A DNA stretch of 64,000 bases, from positions 16,265,406-16,329,405 of the forward strand of contig NC_092361.1 in NCBI RefSeq assembly GCF_030848805.1, written 5' to 3'. The notes under the pieces are model-generated. The model was not told the DNA's origin. It saw only the letters and a list, made by a program, of their open reading frames with translations, and searched no databases. Both the position numbers and the translations under genes were made by a program. This document shows positions 41,531 to 53,327 of this stretch, piece by piece. The stretch is from Temnothorax longispinosus (lineage: Eukaryota; Arthropoda; Insecta; Hymenoptera; Formicidae). How positions within the stretch are numbered: position 1 is the first letter of the stretch; each line of letters opens with the position of its first letter.

Positions 41531-42808
41531 TTGAAACGAGGAGAGCTGAGTCATAGCGCTGTTGCCACGTTCCTCCTCGCCGGCTTCATTGGGGCGTCTC
41601 GACACGGCGGAGGCCCCGCGATAGTCGCCGCTTGTGTCAGTGTCGTCTGTCGGAGAACGTGCCCGTCCGCATTCGGAGAGACGGGTTCCCCGACTGAGTT
41701 TCAGAGAGATATGCCGAATTGCCTTCCTCTTTTTTTTTTCTTTTTCCTGCCCCCGAAAAAACGATCGCGCACGTCCTCGCACCGTGGATCTCCGCTTCCG
41801 ATTCGAGGCGATTCCCACGAAAGATCGTCTATTTATAGACACGTTTCGCCGAACGTTCCGGAGAACGTTTAATATTGAAGCTCTCTCACATCGGATCTCT
41901 CTCGATGTTAACCCGAGTTTTCGTCGCTGAGTCTATCGCGCGATTCTAACTTTGACGGGGCTGTCTTTCCTTCCGGGTAAGGGCTGAAATTGGGGAGAAC
42001 GCGTCGGGACATCGTTTGTCAGTCTCCTTGAATCTTGGACGTTTTAAATTAAGATGTACGATCTCCAACCGTAATTGCGTGTGCCAATCTCTGTCGTGAT
42101 ATTTATATCGGAGCTGATATAACAGTCCGGTTCAAACGCGATTTGTACAACTCGTAATGAGCATTGAACTAGAATAAGAAATGTATGCGAATTACACACG
42201 TATGTGCTCTTGTAATTTCTACATACGCGGCATTGCGGCTTGTACACAATCAAATCCTTATCAGTTAGTTGACCTACTTGAGTTGGTTACATGATTGAAT
42301 CATCTAGTTAATAACCATGTTATAATAATGAGGAAATGCTCTGCTAGATCATTAAGGTTACGTCCTAGCCTCGTAATGAACATTACAAAACTCTTGAATA
42401 CTGATTGCTTTTGCGTTTTTTAATCGTCAAAACGCATAAAATTCTATTTCTTCGGGGATTCCATTGACGTCAGTGTTTCATTGCCTCGTCAGCGCTCGGC
42501 TTTCGTTTCTTAGCGATAATTACAATATTTATTCGATGTTTTGAAAGAAAAATAGATTCGCGTGAGATTCTACGTTGCATCATCGTGCACATTATAGAAT
42601 AATAAGAATCTGTCATAAAAAGAATTGAATGACGAGCGCAGCGGCGAGTAAAAAATGACCGATAAACTTCTTTCAACTCGAAACCCTTTGGGTTTCCAAC
42701 GGTAAACATCTTCGTGGCAACATTGTTAGATGTTTTATGCGGTGAGAGCCAGAGCATAACCGCGAGAGAGCACGAGCGAGAGCGCGGTGGAGAGCGGAGG
42801 AACAAAAG

Positions 42809-42837
42809 TCCTCTCTTCTTCTTCTTCTTCTTCTCGT
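42809..42837 (+). repeat. (CTT)n microsatellite
   Basis: A CTT/TTC run of about eight units ending in tcgtcgtc. It accounts for the Ser- and Lys-run frames overlapping it. Confidence 0.9.
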
Positions 42838-44556
42838 CGTCATTGCCGTCATCATCGTCGCTGTGTACGATGTGCCCACTCTGCATTGTGTTTCCTTTTT
42901 ACCCGCGTTGCGCTTCGCGGAATCGCGAAACCTCGCATTGTTAACGTTAGATCGTCACACTCGCGAAAACCCGGACTCTTGTGCAACGCGCGTTGCCGTA
43001 CAACCGCGCGTGTATATATCCCGTACGAGCGTATTTTTGAAGAGGCGCGCGGTTTTATTTACGTGAAAATGCAGAAGAGAGCCACGGCATACGCAGTTGC
43101 CACGGGTGTAAAAATTGATGTCAAGTTTTCCCGGAACTCGGTATATTTTTCAGTTTTTTTTTCTGACGCAAGACCAAGTTTAACACGATCTTGGAAAAAA
43201 TGATATCTTGTTTTATATTGCAGCGATAAAAAATTACCAGACCGAAACGCATTACTGCTTGCGATCTAATAGAAGTTATTTGTCAAGCTGACATCCTGAA
43301 AGGGGATTAAATATTTAAAGGAGAAAGAGTTAATAAATTTCCGACTGCGTCGAGACCGCGAAAGAAAATTAAAAACCCCTAGAAAATTCGCGTTTAAATA
43401 ATTCACACGCCATTATCGTTTCAAATGATCAACCGGTATGGAGCTCTCGTAATAAATGCGATAAATGCCACGTTACTATCTTTACGGACGCCTCTATAAA
43501 CAGGAGGGACGCGGCGACACATCGTCCACCCGGGTGAAATAGATCGATAATTCGTTATTTATAACGCTGACGAGTTTACGGAAGAAGACGAGTTTCTGCG
43601 TTTGTCTCGCCCCTCAGACTCTTCGTCGTGGGCCGATGTATTGATTTCCTGTACGTCTCCCGTTTGAAACGTGGAAAGACGTGTACGATCGTTCGAACCG
43701 TCACCGTCGCGATGGACGGCGCGATTAAAGCGGCTTAGTGCCCGTCGATGTAATCGCGATAATGTCCACCTGCAGCTACGTGTACGCTGATAATGCGACG
43801 CAAATACATTTAACACTTGGACCGGTGAGTCATCGACGAGACGGCGTATATAGTTCCAAAGTATATACAGAAGGAACGAAACATATGTATCTTTTTTTCC
43901 CCCAGTAAATATAAACGTCTTTAGGAAAAAATTTTTATTCGTAACTCGGCATTATCGGCATCTCCGATATAATCGAGCAAATTACACCTCGCAAATATTC
44001 CGAATTATCCTGGCGGAAATTTACCGTTCTCCTCGCGAGGCTGACGCATGTTTGTTCGCGTAATTAGTTTAAGCGTCGGAGGTGAAGTCGCGCGCGGTGT
44101 TTTTCCATTTGCTTCGACCGCGCAGTTTTGTTTGCAGTCAGGAAAAACATTATTACGTTCGACGATCGTTCTACCGAGCTACCTCGCCGCCGTTGAAACG
44201 TCGCGCTAGAATCGCGATAGAAACTACCGTCCTCCATTGGGCGCGATCATCATTAATACGGTGGCGTTTTAAACGGCCTCGCGATCACCGAGAGAGAAGT
44301 GTCCTATCCAGTCCAGAATGACGAGCGAGCGAGAAACTGGCGTTTTCTTGTAACATGGGAGAACACGGCGCTGACCTAGAGACTTCTTCGGTTTATGGAG
44401 ACCCATGCTAATGCCGCCGCATAAAGCAGAACCCGTCGTCGTGCGTCGACCAGAAACAGGGGGAAACCCCAAGCCTGGGAGCGAGTCTGCCCCGAGTAAA
44501 ATTCCTCGATGAGCATTTTGAGGGGGATAAAGGAGGGGCAGGTGAGGGGAGGATAG

Positions 44557-44800
44557 GGAGACCGGCGGGAGTGATACCGGTGGGGAAGGGATGCGCGATT
44601 CACGGCTCACACGGCTCGCTCGCCAGGCAAGCGGGCAAGTGAGGCAAGCAAGAAACAAGCTGAGGAGTCGCCGTGGCACTCCGGGCGACTCCGGACTCCT
44701 TAGCTTGCTTTAGTCGCTTGCTTGCTTGCCTGGCGAGCGAGCCGTGAATCGCGTATCGCATCCCTTCTCCACCCGGTGTCGCTCCCGCGCCGGTCTCTTC
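44557..44800. repeat. GC-rich imperfect inverted repeat, about 110-bp arms
   Basis: The left arm (about 44557-44670) and right arm (about 44690-44800) pair over nearly their whole length. Long matching blocks include gaagggatgcg, cgcgattcacggctc and gctcgctcgccaggcaagc, with small indels such as an extra acacggctc on the left. The interior is about 20 bp. The composition is CpG-rich, unlike the AT-rich foldbacks elsewhere. It may be an inverted duplication or the hairpin of a non-coding RNA. Confidence 0.7.
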
Positions 44801-47800
44801 CTCCCGTTTTCCCCACTGTGCCGTGCACGCACGTCCTCTCTGCCCCGCTAATCTCCCTCCCTTCGCCCGCTTTCACTCATACGACGTAGAAAAGGGGCGC
44901 TCGTTGTGTGCGAGAGATTTGTACCAAAGCGCGCCGACGAGCGTGCCTGTGTATGCGTGCCTTTTTTTTTATTAGGAAACGTGGGGATGGGCGCGAGGGA
45001 CCGTGGCGGGGCTGGGGGAGGGGGGATGACGGTAAGAACGAGGAAGGAAAGAGTGGCAGAGCGCGGCAACGGCTCTCGTCGGGGGGCAGAACGCGGTCGC
45101 GGTTCCAGTACGCCAGCCAGCGAAGAGAGAATCTCGACGAATTTTCTTTGGGTCTGATGAAAATACGCCGCATCCCCCGTGCGCGTTTTCGCCAAGGTGT
45201 CCCACACGGTGGCGATAAACGATTTTGACGGAATCGTGCAGTTCGTTGCGGCGGCGGGATCTTCAGCTGCGCAATTTCGTGGTCGATTTGCGCGCAATCG
45301 ATATGAAAATGTTAATAATTATGCGAACAGTAAATTTCTGTTCGGTTTCCCTACATCGGAAACTCGGCACTAATCGACGAGATAAAAATTTACATATATC
45401 TCTCGCCGTTGAAGGAGATCATCGTTACGAGACGCGATAAATTTCGAAAACGTTCGAAACGCGCTTCTCGAAACGGAACGCTCGAGGTTTTTCGCAGCAC
45501 CAGCATCCGAGATTCCGTTTCGAGCAACTGTGGGCATTCACTTGGTTCACTTGGTATGCTGCGCGTCGAGAACGCAGCAAACGAGAATTGGTTTGGTTTC
45601 GCACAAGTATAGTCTCGGGAACTCTACGGACGGTTAGCGGAGCCCGGAGAGAACACAGCACAGATCACACAGTAGAATCCGTCTCCTGCTCAGAAATGTC
45701 GCAGGTTTTTCCTACAATGGGAGAAAATGTTATAATTTCTCGAGCGCGCGGGACCGAGGCCGAGGCGCGTGATTATACGAGAGAGCGGTGGCCGCTTCAC
45801 GGAGCGCGGCGCGGTCCGCCATTTCGTGCGCGCGTTCTTCCAGATGCATACGTGGCAAAGATTATACACGCGGGTTCGGCTTGCTTCTTCTCCTGCCTTC
45901 CTCTCGCCGGAGAAACTCGCGATCGAGACTCCCAAAGATTCAATTCTCGATCGCCGAGATACTCGAGTCCTCGAAAATGCGAGATTTCTTGGTCTTTTTT
46001 TTCGTCTCTTTTTTTTTCGCCCGCTCGTCAATGATCGATTCGTCGAAACTACGGCGAGAAGTACTCGAGCATTATCGATAACAACGAACAACAACGAGGA
46101 AACGCAGAAAAAAACTTTTCTAGTCGATAGAACGACGAAAGGGTGGGGCCACGCCCCGTGCGAGCGGTCAACACGAGAGGAGAAACATACGCCAGGCATC
46201 GGCGACACGCTCGCTGCCTTTTATTCGAGAGACGACTTTTCGCCTCTACAAGAGAAAAACCAAGTTCCCTCTCAGCGCTCTTCGAATCGTGTGGAGGGCC
46301 CTAGTAAAATATCCCTGCAGGTAATCCGTCCAGATCTCGGCACAAACCCTCATCTCCCTCTCGCCGTCTAAACGCGCGAAACGATCATTACGATACGACT
46401 TGTCCCGGGTGATGCGTAGGAGCTCTCTTTCTACAGTTATATCTGTTTTTTTTTTCGCTTCCCTACGATGATATACGCTTATGAGACTACGCAGTTGGAA
46501 GTTATGCGACTAAATGGCAGAGAGAAGTCCTTCGGGAGAGCAGAGAGCAGATACGTGCGACTCACGCGAGATTAGACGAACGACTCCCCGGGAGAATCCC
46601 CGAACGTCCCGGTGTTTGCGCTTGCGTGCGACGTTTCCCTCCGGCGCGGCCAATCGGCGCGCGCCTCGCCCCACCACGACGGCGACCTCTCCCCTCCCCC
46701 CTCACTTGACGACATCGCCTCCGCCGAGCCCTCGCGCTCTCTCTGCACACAGGGTGTGCCAGAAACAACTTCCCGGACTCTTTGTTTTCTTTAATTTCGT
46801 GCGAAATTCAATATCCTAAGTTCTCTACTACGGGAGCCTGAAAACGAGACCTCTCACTCTCTTGCGTTATCCCTCTCCCGCTCTCTCCTTCCCTTTTGCC
46901 CTTCGTTCGAAACTTCGTCCGATTCAAAATTGCGCCGAGGCCCAGGTCGAGACGCGAAACGTGAAACGCGAAAGATATCGGCGCTTCCCAATGGGACGAC
47001 GGCAGAATATAGCGCGCCGTGCAATCGGGGAATAAATCGATATTGGCGCTGCCGGACGCTACGTTTACACACGTCCTGGAAAAAAACTTTTCCCGTTCGC
47101 GATTCGACTCCGTACCGTTAAATTTCCAAGCAAGAGAGACGCAAATTTTCAAGATAAATGTTTATCAAGGAAAATAACAAACATAGAAGCCAGAGAAATC
47201 AAACTCTAACTTGTCTGACGTCATATCGCATATAATCTTTTATGCAATACCGAATAATTTGCCCGTTGTAACTGCATCTGAGCACATCAAGATATAAATA
47301 CCTATTCGCGAACATTGTGTTGCAATTTATTGTCTACATATGTTTATCATTGGATCTGACAGAACGAGCTTTATTCGCGATTCGAAGACGTGCTTTTTTC
47401 GTAATAACGCGGTATTTGAAGTAACCGTTGCCATTAGCTCGATGCAATCGATGAGGCACGGCACATTAAAGCCGACGTTTTCTTTGGACACCTTATATAT
47501 CTATATGTCATTTCTTTCATACCGCCCCGCTCTCTCCTCTTCCCGTGTTGCCGTGAGTCGAGTCACTCGGCGAGAGCCGTCATGGTCTCTCCCCGCAAAA
47601 ACATTCGCGACGATTTTTATCTGTACTGATCTGAACGTAGCGGAGGAAGACTTCGATCGAGGTCTCGTTTTTCTCTTCTTTTTTTTCGTTTCTTCTGTCG
47701 TCTCTTTTTCTTCTAGACTTTGTCTCTCTCTCTCTCTCTCTTTCTCTTTCTGTCTTTTCTGTCTCCCTCCCTGCTTTGGTCTTAATTTCCTGTGCTCGCA

Positions 47801-48403
47801 TCGAGTACCGAGAGAGCTTTCTAGAGCTGCAGAGGATTACGGGATCTCTGTGCTTCGCGCATCTTTCCTTCTCTTTCTTCGAAATCCTAAACGATCCCGG
47901 CGAGATCCCTTCGGCGCAGTTGCCGCGCATAGAAGAGCGACGTTGCCATATTCGTAGGAGCTAGCTAATGTTTGCTGACGGAGGACACACTCCGCGCGCG
48001 GGAATAGGTAGCTTCTTGAAGATATACATCCCTGTGGAGACATGAGGCCTTAATTTATATCGATTATTCTATATAACCGAATTTTCTACGCTGCTTGTGT
48101 GTGTTGGATGTTTGTAACATTTTAGGAAAGATGCACTCTCTGCACATAGCAGTTAAACAGTTAAATCTCCAATGTCGAAGCTAATATCGAACTAATTTCA
48201 GCAACTCTATCTAAATATCGATTTGTAAACGATGCACCTAAAAACCATGAGCGATGTTTCAAAACTAAAATTCCACACGTCGCTTCTCACGATTAGATTA
48301 AGCCAAGTCGGGAAACATCTGACGAAATCATTCTTGATTGAACTCGCGTCCTCTCTCGGCAATGGAGTTGACATTTGTTACATGAAGATTAATGATGCCT
48401 CAG

Positions 48404-48694
48404 GTATGGACGCGTGCAGAGCGTCAAGCTGCTGCCACGGGGCGAGGAGTTCCCTGTGGACGGAGGTTCCAGCAGTTCCCTTGGTGAGAGCAATGAGGGC
48501 GGTTCCGGTTCCAGTTCAGGCGGCGGCAGCGGGGGCGGTTCCTCGACCAGCGGGGGTGCGTCAGCGACGGTGGCGTTCATGGATATCAAATCCGCAGCGA
48601 AGGCTCACGCGACTGAGCATACGCTGGACGAACGAGCCCTCACTACACAGTACTACGAGCCACAACATCTTCAACACAGGTTTCCCTCTCACGG
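48404..48694 (+). CDS. spen: split ends (spen) coding exon: second half of RRM1
   Basis: First visible coding exon of spen. It follows an AG at 48402-48403; an in-frame TGA at 48393 excludes any longer exon, and the first base completes an Arg codon begun in an upstream exon. It ends at a strong GTAAGT donor (48695) in phase 2. The translation starts YGRVQSVKLLP, the alpha1/beta2 part of Spen RRM1, and continues with the RNP1-like ATVAFMDIKSAAKAH strand and the ALTTQYYEP end of the domain, as in animal Spen/SPEN proteins. The beta1/RNP2 half is absent and must be encoded upstream, outside what I can find here. Between beta2 and beta3 lies a Gly/Ser-rich insert of about 40 residues, much longer than the short loop I recall for vertebrate SPEN. 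The pyrimidine tract before the acceptor is weak. Identification is firm; only the acceptor is less certain. Confidence 0.92.
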
Positions 48695-48763
48695 GTAAGT
48701 TGTTCGCTCATTACGAAACGTTCCCTTGTATGAGCCGTCACGAGCTTTAATTCTCGGGTGGTA

Positions 48764-49050
48764 GGGTCCAATGATCTAATGATAAAGCGCCAGACTTGAT
48801 AACCGCGAGGAATCGGGTTCGAGTCCACTTGATCATCGGAATTTTTAATTTCAAACTACATCCCCCGCGCGAGAAATTAACGAGGGGACCTTGCGGAGCA
48901 ACTGCTATGTGTACTCCTCTAAGGATACTGTGAGCTAATCACTTGCACATCCAACTTAAAAAGTGATTAAATGTGAAATATAGAATGCTCCATGTGCCAT
49001 CTCTACACCTTCGGGTACAAAAGGGGACAGACTAAGAAGAAGAAATTAAA
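48764..49050 (+). mobile_element. tRNA-derived SINE (tRNA-Arg-like head)
   Basis: The head (about 48764-48840) has the order of a tRNA: GGTCCAATGATCTAATGATAAAGCGCC-like A-box region, then a perfect B box GGGTTCGAGTCC at about 48814-48825. It resembles arthropod tRNA-Arg best (GG-CC start, AATGGATAA-like D arm, GACTT before the anticodon), but the anticodon and T stems no longer pair, so it is not a working tRNA. A tRNA-unrelated body follows, ending ctacaccttcgggtacaaaa, then gacagactaagaagaagaaa as tail. RNA polymerase III transcription of the source copy is family knowledge. No clear target-site duplication found. Confidence 0.75.
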
Positions 49051-49780
49051 ATAATGTAATTTAAAAGATCTTAAAAGAGTAGCATGTACTTTTTCTACTT
49101 TTCTTTTTCTTTTTTATTTTTCTCACACTGGTTCTTACATCAAAAGAAAGAGAGAAATAAGATACGAAACCCCTAAACGAAAAAAAGAAATAAAAGTGTC
49201 AAAAAACTTAAAACATATAGGGTCGATGGCGCTATTAAACACCAAATAAAAAAAAAATATAAACTCAGGATATCTCTTGAAAAAAATGTGGGAGTTCGGA
49301 AGATGCAAGATTTATGATAGATATTACTAGGGATCAGCACGCGTACTTCTAGCAGTACTCGGGAACATGACTTTGCCATAGTCACATGAAATAATAAAGA
49401 GAACATCGATTTAAACACAAGACTAACTCTAGTAAGCAATAACGAATCATACAAATGTTAATTATGAAATCAGTCGTAGAACGTTCGCGACGGGCTGTCT
49501 GATATTTACAAAATTGACAGCTCGTCGAATAGATTTTCATTTGTCATTACTGATTTTCCCGCGGAATATTGATTTTCCGTACAGCTGACACTCGTTACGC
49601 ATCCGACTTTTTGAAACGGAACTAGATAGCGTGAATATAACAGAGACGCAACAGACACGTGATGTTACATATCTCAACCGGAAGAAATGGTGTATTTTTG
49701 AAGAAAAAGAAAATACACATTACACGCGCTAACGACGTAATACAGTTCTTTCTATCGTTTGTTATAGATAAAAGTCCACG

Positions 49781-49852
49781 TGCTCTGTTGTCTAGCGGTA
49801 TGATAATCACTATGATTGTTAGCCAAGCATCAAATTAGTTTCTGATCATGAT
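49781..49852 (+). pseudogene. Degenerate tRNA-Pro-like sequence
   Basis: The 5' half, tgctctgttgtctagcggta followed by tgat, aligns well with the acceptor/D-arm half of eukaryotic tRNA-Pro (GGCTCGTTGGTCTAGTGGTATGAT). The anticodon arm and the B box are decayed (gcatcaaattag in place of GGTTCAAATCC), and stems do not close. It is probably a tRNA pseudogene or the head of an old SINE; no SINE body was recognised after it. Confidence 0.35.
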
Positions 49853-51280
49853 ATAGATAATATATGGCAATGCCACATGCGGAAATAATATGTAATTTCA
49901 ATGGTTGAGAGAACATTCCGATTTCATCTATTCTTTTTTTCCATTTAGAACGGAAAGTTCTTAGATGAACTTTGAAGCATAGATCTTAATCAACCACGCA
50001 ATTTCAAATTAAATTTTTTATTGTATATTTTAGCTGTAGTACGGCAATGTATTAGCGAGAATTAATTTCGGTAAATTATACGGCCGAATCCTTTCGGCCG
50101 ATATGGAAATGTTCTCGATCGTGCCTTTTCCTCCAAATTAATCTCGTCCAGGAATAGAAAGATATTCTCGGCTTCAAAATGGCACGTACAAGTGCCGGTT
50201 TACGATGAGTCACGTCCTAAGAATTAATTAAATCGCACGTCACAGGAAGCAGGTAAAAAGATGATATTGAAACGTCGTTATGGAAGAACGGTTATTCTAT
50301 CATTTTACCAAATTTATATCTTAATTTTCATTAATGCTTTTATTTTATACTATTAATACTTAGTTTCAGAATAAAGCGAGGAATAATGTCTGAAATTCAT
50401 TAGATAAGGAAGATAGGTATTGTGGATAGTTCGTCGTAAGATCATTCATTCAGCGATCTTCTATCTTCCTATTTCCACGAATAATACTATTTTTTTACGA
50501 TTCCAAGAGTAAATCGTATTATCGTAATTATTGTTCAATGCTAAGTAGTGTTATTGTTGCACGTCGACTGTAGCAAACATATATGAGGGCGCATACAAAT
50601 TTTTTTGCTGACACACAACTCGGTCGTATAATAATGAGCGTCGTGAATAACAACGTATTATCGATGTTTAGCTTCGTTATCGCTCGGCTTCATCTACTGA
50701 TTGTTATCCATAGTATCTTGGGCTTTTAACATAGTACATAGCAGACACATGTACTCATACAATACATATTCTCTTGCTCTCTCCTTCACTATCCTTCCCC
50801 TCTGTAAGTTAATATTAGAATAATCATAACAAAACGAGATCAACCGCTCAGAACACGATTTCAAATATATTCGGGCGATATGACGTCTCGTGATAAATAA
50901 CGAATAAATATACATAATGTGACTAACTTTGCGCGCAGTGCTAGAGTTGGTTTCAAGTTGTTTTCGCGAACATATTGATGTTCTTAATACGATAAAATCG
51001 AACCGTTAAAATACCAGCAGTATTAATATAATTTCAGATTGTCTTGAGAGACTATCTCATTGTTTTTACAATAATCCGCATGCGCATATTTCTCTGGTCA
51101 CACAATTAACGTACGTACATTCGAATAACATAGAATGCATCCATGTGTGATTTTTTCAAGTTGAGAACCACTGGCGCGCTTATCTTGGCTTCAATATGCA
51201 GCGTAATCTCACTCCCTCTTTTTCTCTCTTGTTTTTCCCTCCCGCGAGATATGCGCCACGCATTCGCGTTCCGTGTTTCC

Positions 51281-51288
51281 TGACGTCA
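51281..51288. promoter_or_regulatory. Perfect CRE octamer in a CpG-rich intronic patch
   Basis: TGACGTCA, the palindromic CREB/ATF site, lies in the CpG-rich patch 51240-51930 inside the spen intron, followed by ctgcgcattt, similar to an NRF-1 half site. The combination suggests an internal promoter or enhancer. Binding is inference only. Confidence 0.35.
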
Positions 51289-52609
51289 TTACCTACGGCC
51301 GCGATCGCCCTCGTCTATTTACTGCGCATTTGACGAATTGCGTGTTCTACGGCTAAATAGATAGCTACGCTGCACTTTCTCCGTGGCATCAACGGCACGC
51401 GGCACATACTTGAAGTTGAGTCGTATCGCGTGTCGCCGTTCGGAAGAGTCGCGACTGCCTTTCAATCGATCGATCTCACCGTAGAGGAAGGGGTGGGATG
51501 AAGAGGGGGGAGAGAGAGAGAGAGAGAAGGATGTAGGTGGAAAAAGAGAGAGAGGATAGCGGGGGAGAAAAAAGGAGGCAAAAAGGTCGTGCGTGCACGC
51601 TATACGCCTTGCACGCCTATATTCACGCGCGCGCGACCGAGGAGAGTATAGCGGCGTCGCATTTCCACGAAAAGTCAGGTGACCGTGACGACGTGGTCGC
51701 TGGCGATGTTGCCACGTCCACGACGGCTGCGCGGGCGCTATCGCCCGAGTATAGTAACTGTCGAAGCGTGACGACTGTTGCGGGAAGGGCGTGCGGGGGA
51801 GGGGGAAGAGAGCGTTAACTGTCAGTAGTGTAGTCAGGAATTTACGAGCCCGGTTCTACTCGTCCCGTCTCGATCCACGATCCTCCTCTCTCTCACCTCC
51901 ACCCTCATCTCACCTGGCCGTGTATGAACGCCGGGATTGAGATATTTATGCCGGATGATGATTTTTTTGCGCGCCAAATTGCTCGGCCGCATTTCCGCAA
52001 CGTTGACCGTATTTACGGCCACCAAACTGGCACGAGATGTTATCAGTAAATGTGCATGACGATGACCTAATTTTCTATCAACACGAAATAGTTTGTTAAC
52101 GATAGAAGTCCATTTTTTTAACAAACGAATATAGAAGCAGAGCAATGCTAATGCCACAGAAAATAATACAAATGAACTTTCTTGGTTCACAATTCCGGCC
52201 CAGTTAGAATGTTACCAAAAATTTAGATGTCAGATTATCCTATTTTAGTCTTAACAAACTTGGAAACTTTATCAAAATCCATAAAGACACTCTCTTAATC
52301 AGTTCGAAGAAAAATATTGTATGTAAAAGATCTTGCAAAAATTGCTATTAAGTAGGTATATACATATCTAGAATAATAAACCACTCCTTCCGTCATTAAG
52401 AATTCCGCAACACAGAATCAACCACAACCATGAATTTGATTGGGAGAATGTGACAATTGTAGACAATGAAAATTTTTATCCAAACGATTAGTTTCCGAAA
52501 TAACACACATAAAACTTCAAACTAACAGAATTAACTCACAAGCAGACACAGAGCATCTACATCGTGCATATGTCTCAATTTTAAGTAAATTGTAAACTTT
52601 GACCATTAT

Positions 52610-52777
52610 AAGGCCATTGCACGTAACAAAGTTTTAGTTTTAATCGTAAGTCCGTAAGAACATAGACCAATCACAGTCGATTATTCTTCTCGCGCTTGAA
52701 GAATAATCGAGTGTGATTGGTCTATTTTCTTACGGCCTTACGATTACAACTAAAACATTGTTACATGCAATGGCCTT
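52610..52777. mobile_element. Long-stem foldback MITE, 80-bp arms, 8-nt loop
   Basis: Arms 52610-52689 and 52698-52777 are inverted copies with only about seven mismatches (outer end aaggccattgca, inner end gattattcttc), separated by tcgcgctt. A TA can be read at both outer edges (52609-52610 and 52778-52779), compatible with a Tc1/mariner-like target, though it overlaps the arm by one base. No coding capacity. Confidence 0.75.
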
Positions 52778-53327
52778 TACATTTACTCTTTTATTAAAAA
52801 TTTCAGTAATTTTCCGAATTTATATTGGTGCCTAATTTTTATTTCTGTTTTCTTATTGTTATTAATTTAAATCCCTTCTTTTCCTTTCTCTACAACACTT
52901 ATTTTTACTGTACGTACAATGTACAATGAGAGTAAGTGTTTTGCCTTTTGACTTCAGTCAACGGTTGACAACCGGATGAACCAGTTGTTATTCAAAACCA
53001 GGTTCGTTTTTTAATTGTATCATTGTCTCGATTATATCAATCACCGCCGCTTGAAAATTATCTCAGTTTCCGATGTCTTTCCGAGATTTCAGTTTGTCAA
53101 TTTCACGTCCTTCGAACTTGATTTATTGAATTTTCGTCTCTTTGCCGGTTTTAGTTTTTATTTTATTTCTAGTTCGAATATTTTACAGAGCAAACTATAA
53201 ATATCAGCAAAAATTTTCTGATATTTTCTCTTGAAAATTACACTATCTTTGTACGTTCAATTTTTAAGTACTCATCTCATGCTCGTCGGAGAGCTTGAGA
53301 TTATTTAATTTATCTGTCACCGCGTTG

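Larger units (their letters stand above)
33600..48403. other. CpG-rich upstream region of the first visible spen exon
   Basis: The most CpG-rich part of the window: about 33780-35360, 36170-37980, 38970-39400, 40700-41950, 42720-43080 and 44040-47150, separated by AT-rich DNA (38000-38960, 39440-40560, 42040-42660). The sequence is full of CT, GT and GA runs and of G-rich strands. Open frames up to 275 codons (37200-38027, 45769-46371, 47340-47957) are low-complexity and differ in every frame. No LWVGNL-like RRM1 start is found on the + strand. The region may hold alternative spen promoters or 5' untranslated exons, which cannot be placed without transcripts. Confidence 0.5.

Noticed and set aside
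45769..46371. 200-codon open frame
   Set aside because: Overlaps open frames on both strands in CpG-rich DNA; no recognisable motif or composition of a real protein.
47340..47957. 205-codon frame just upstream of the first spen exon
   Set aside because: Dominated by CT-run-encoded Ser/Phe/Leu; no RRM sequence, so not the missing RRM1 exon.
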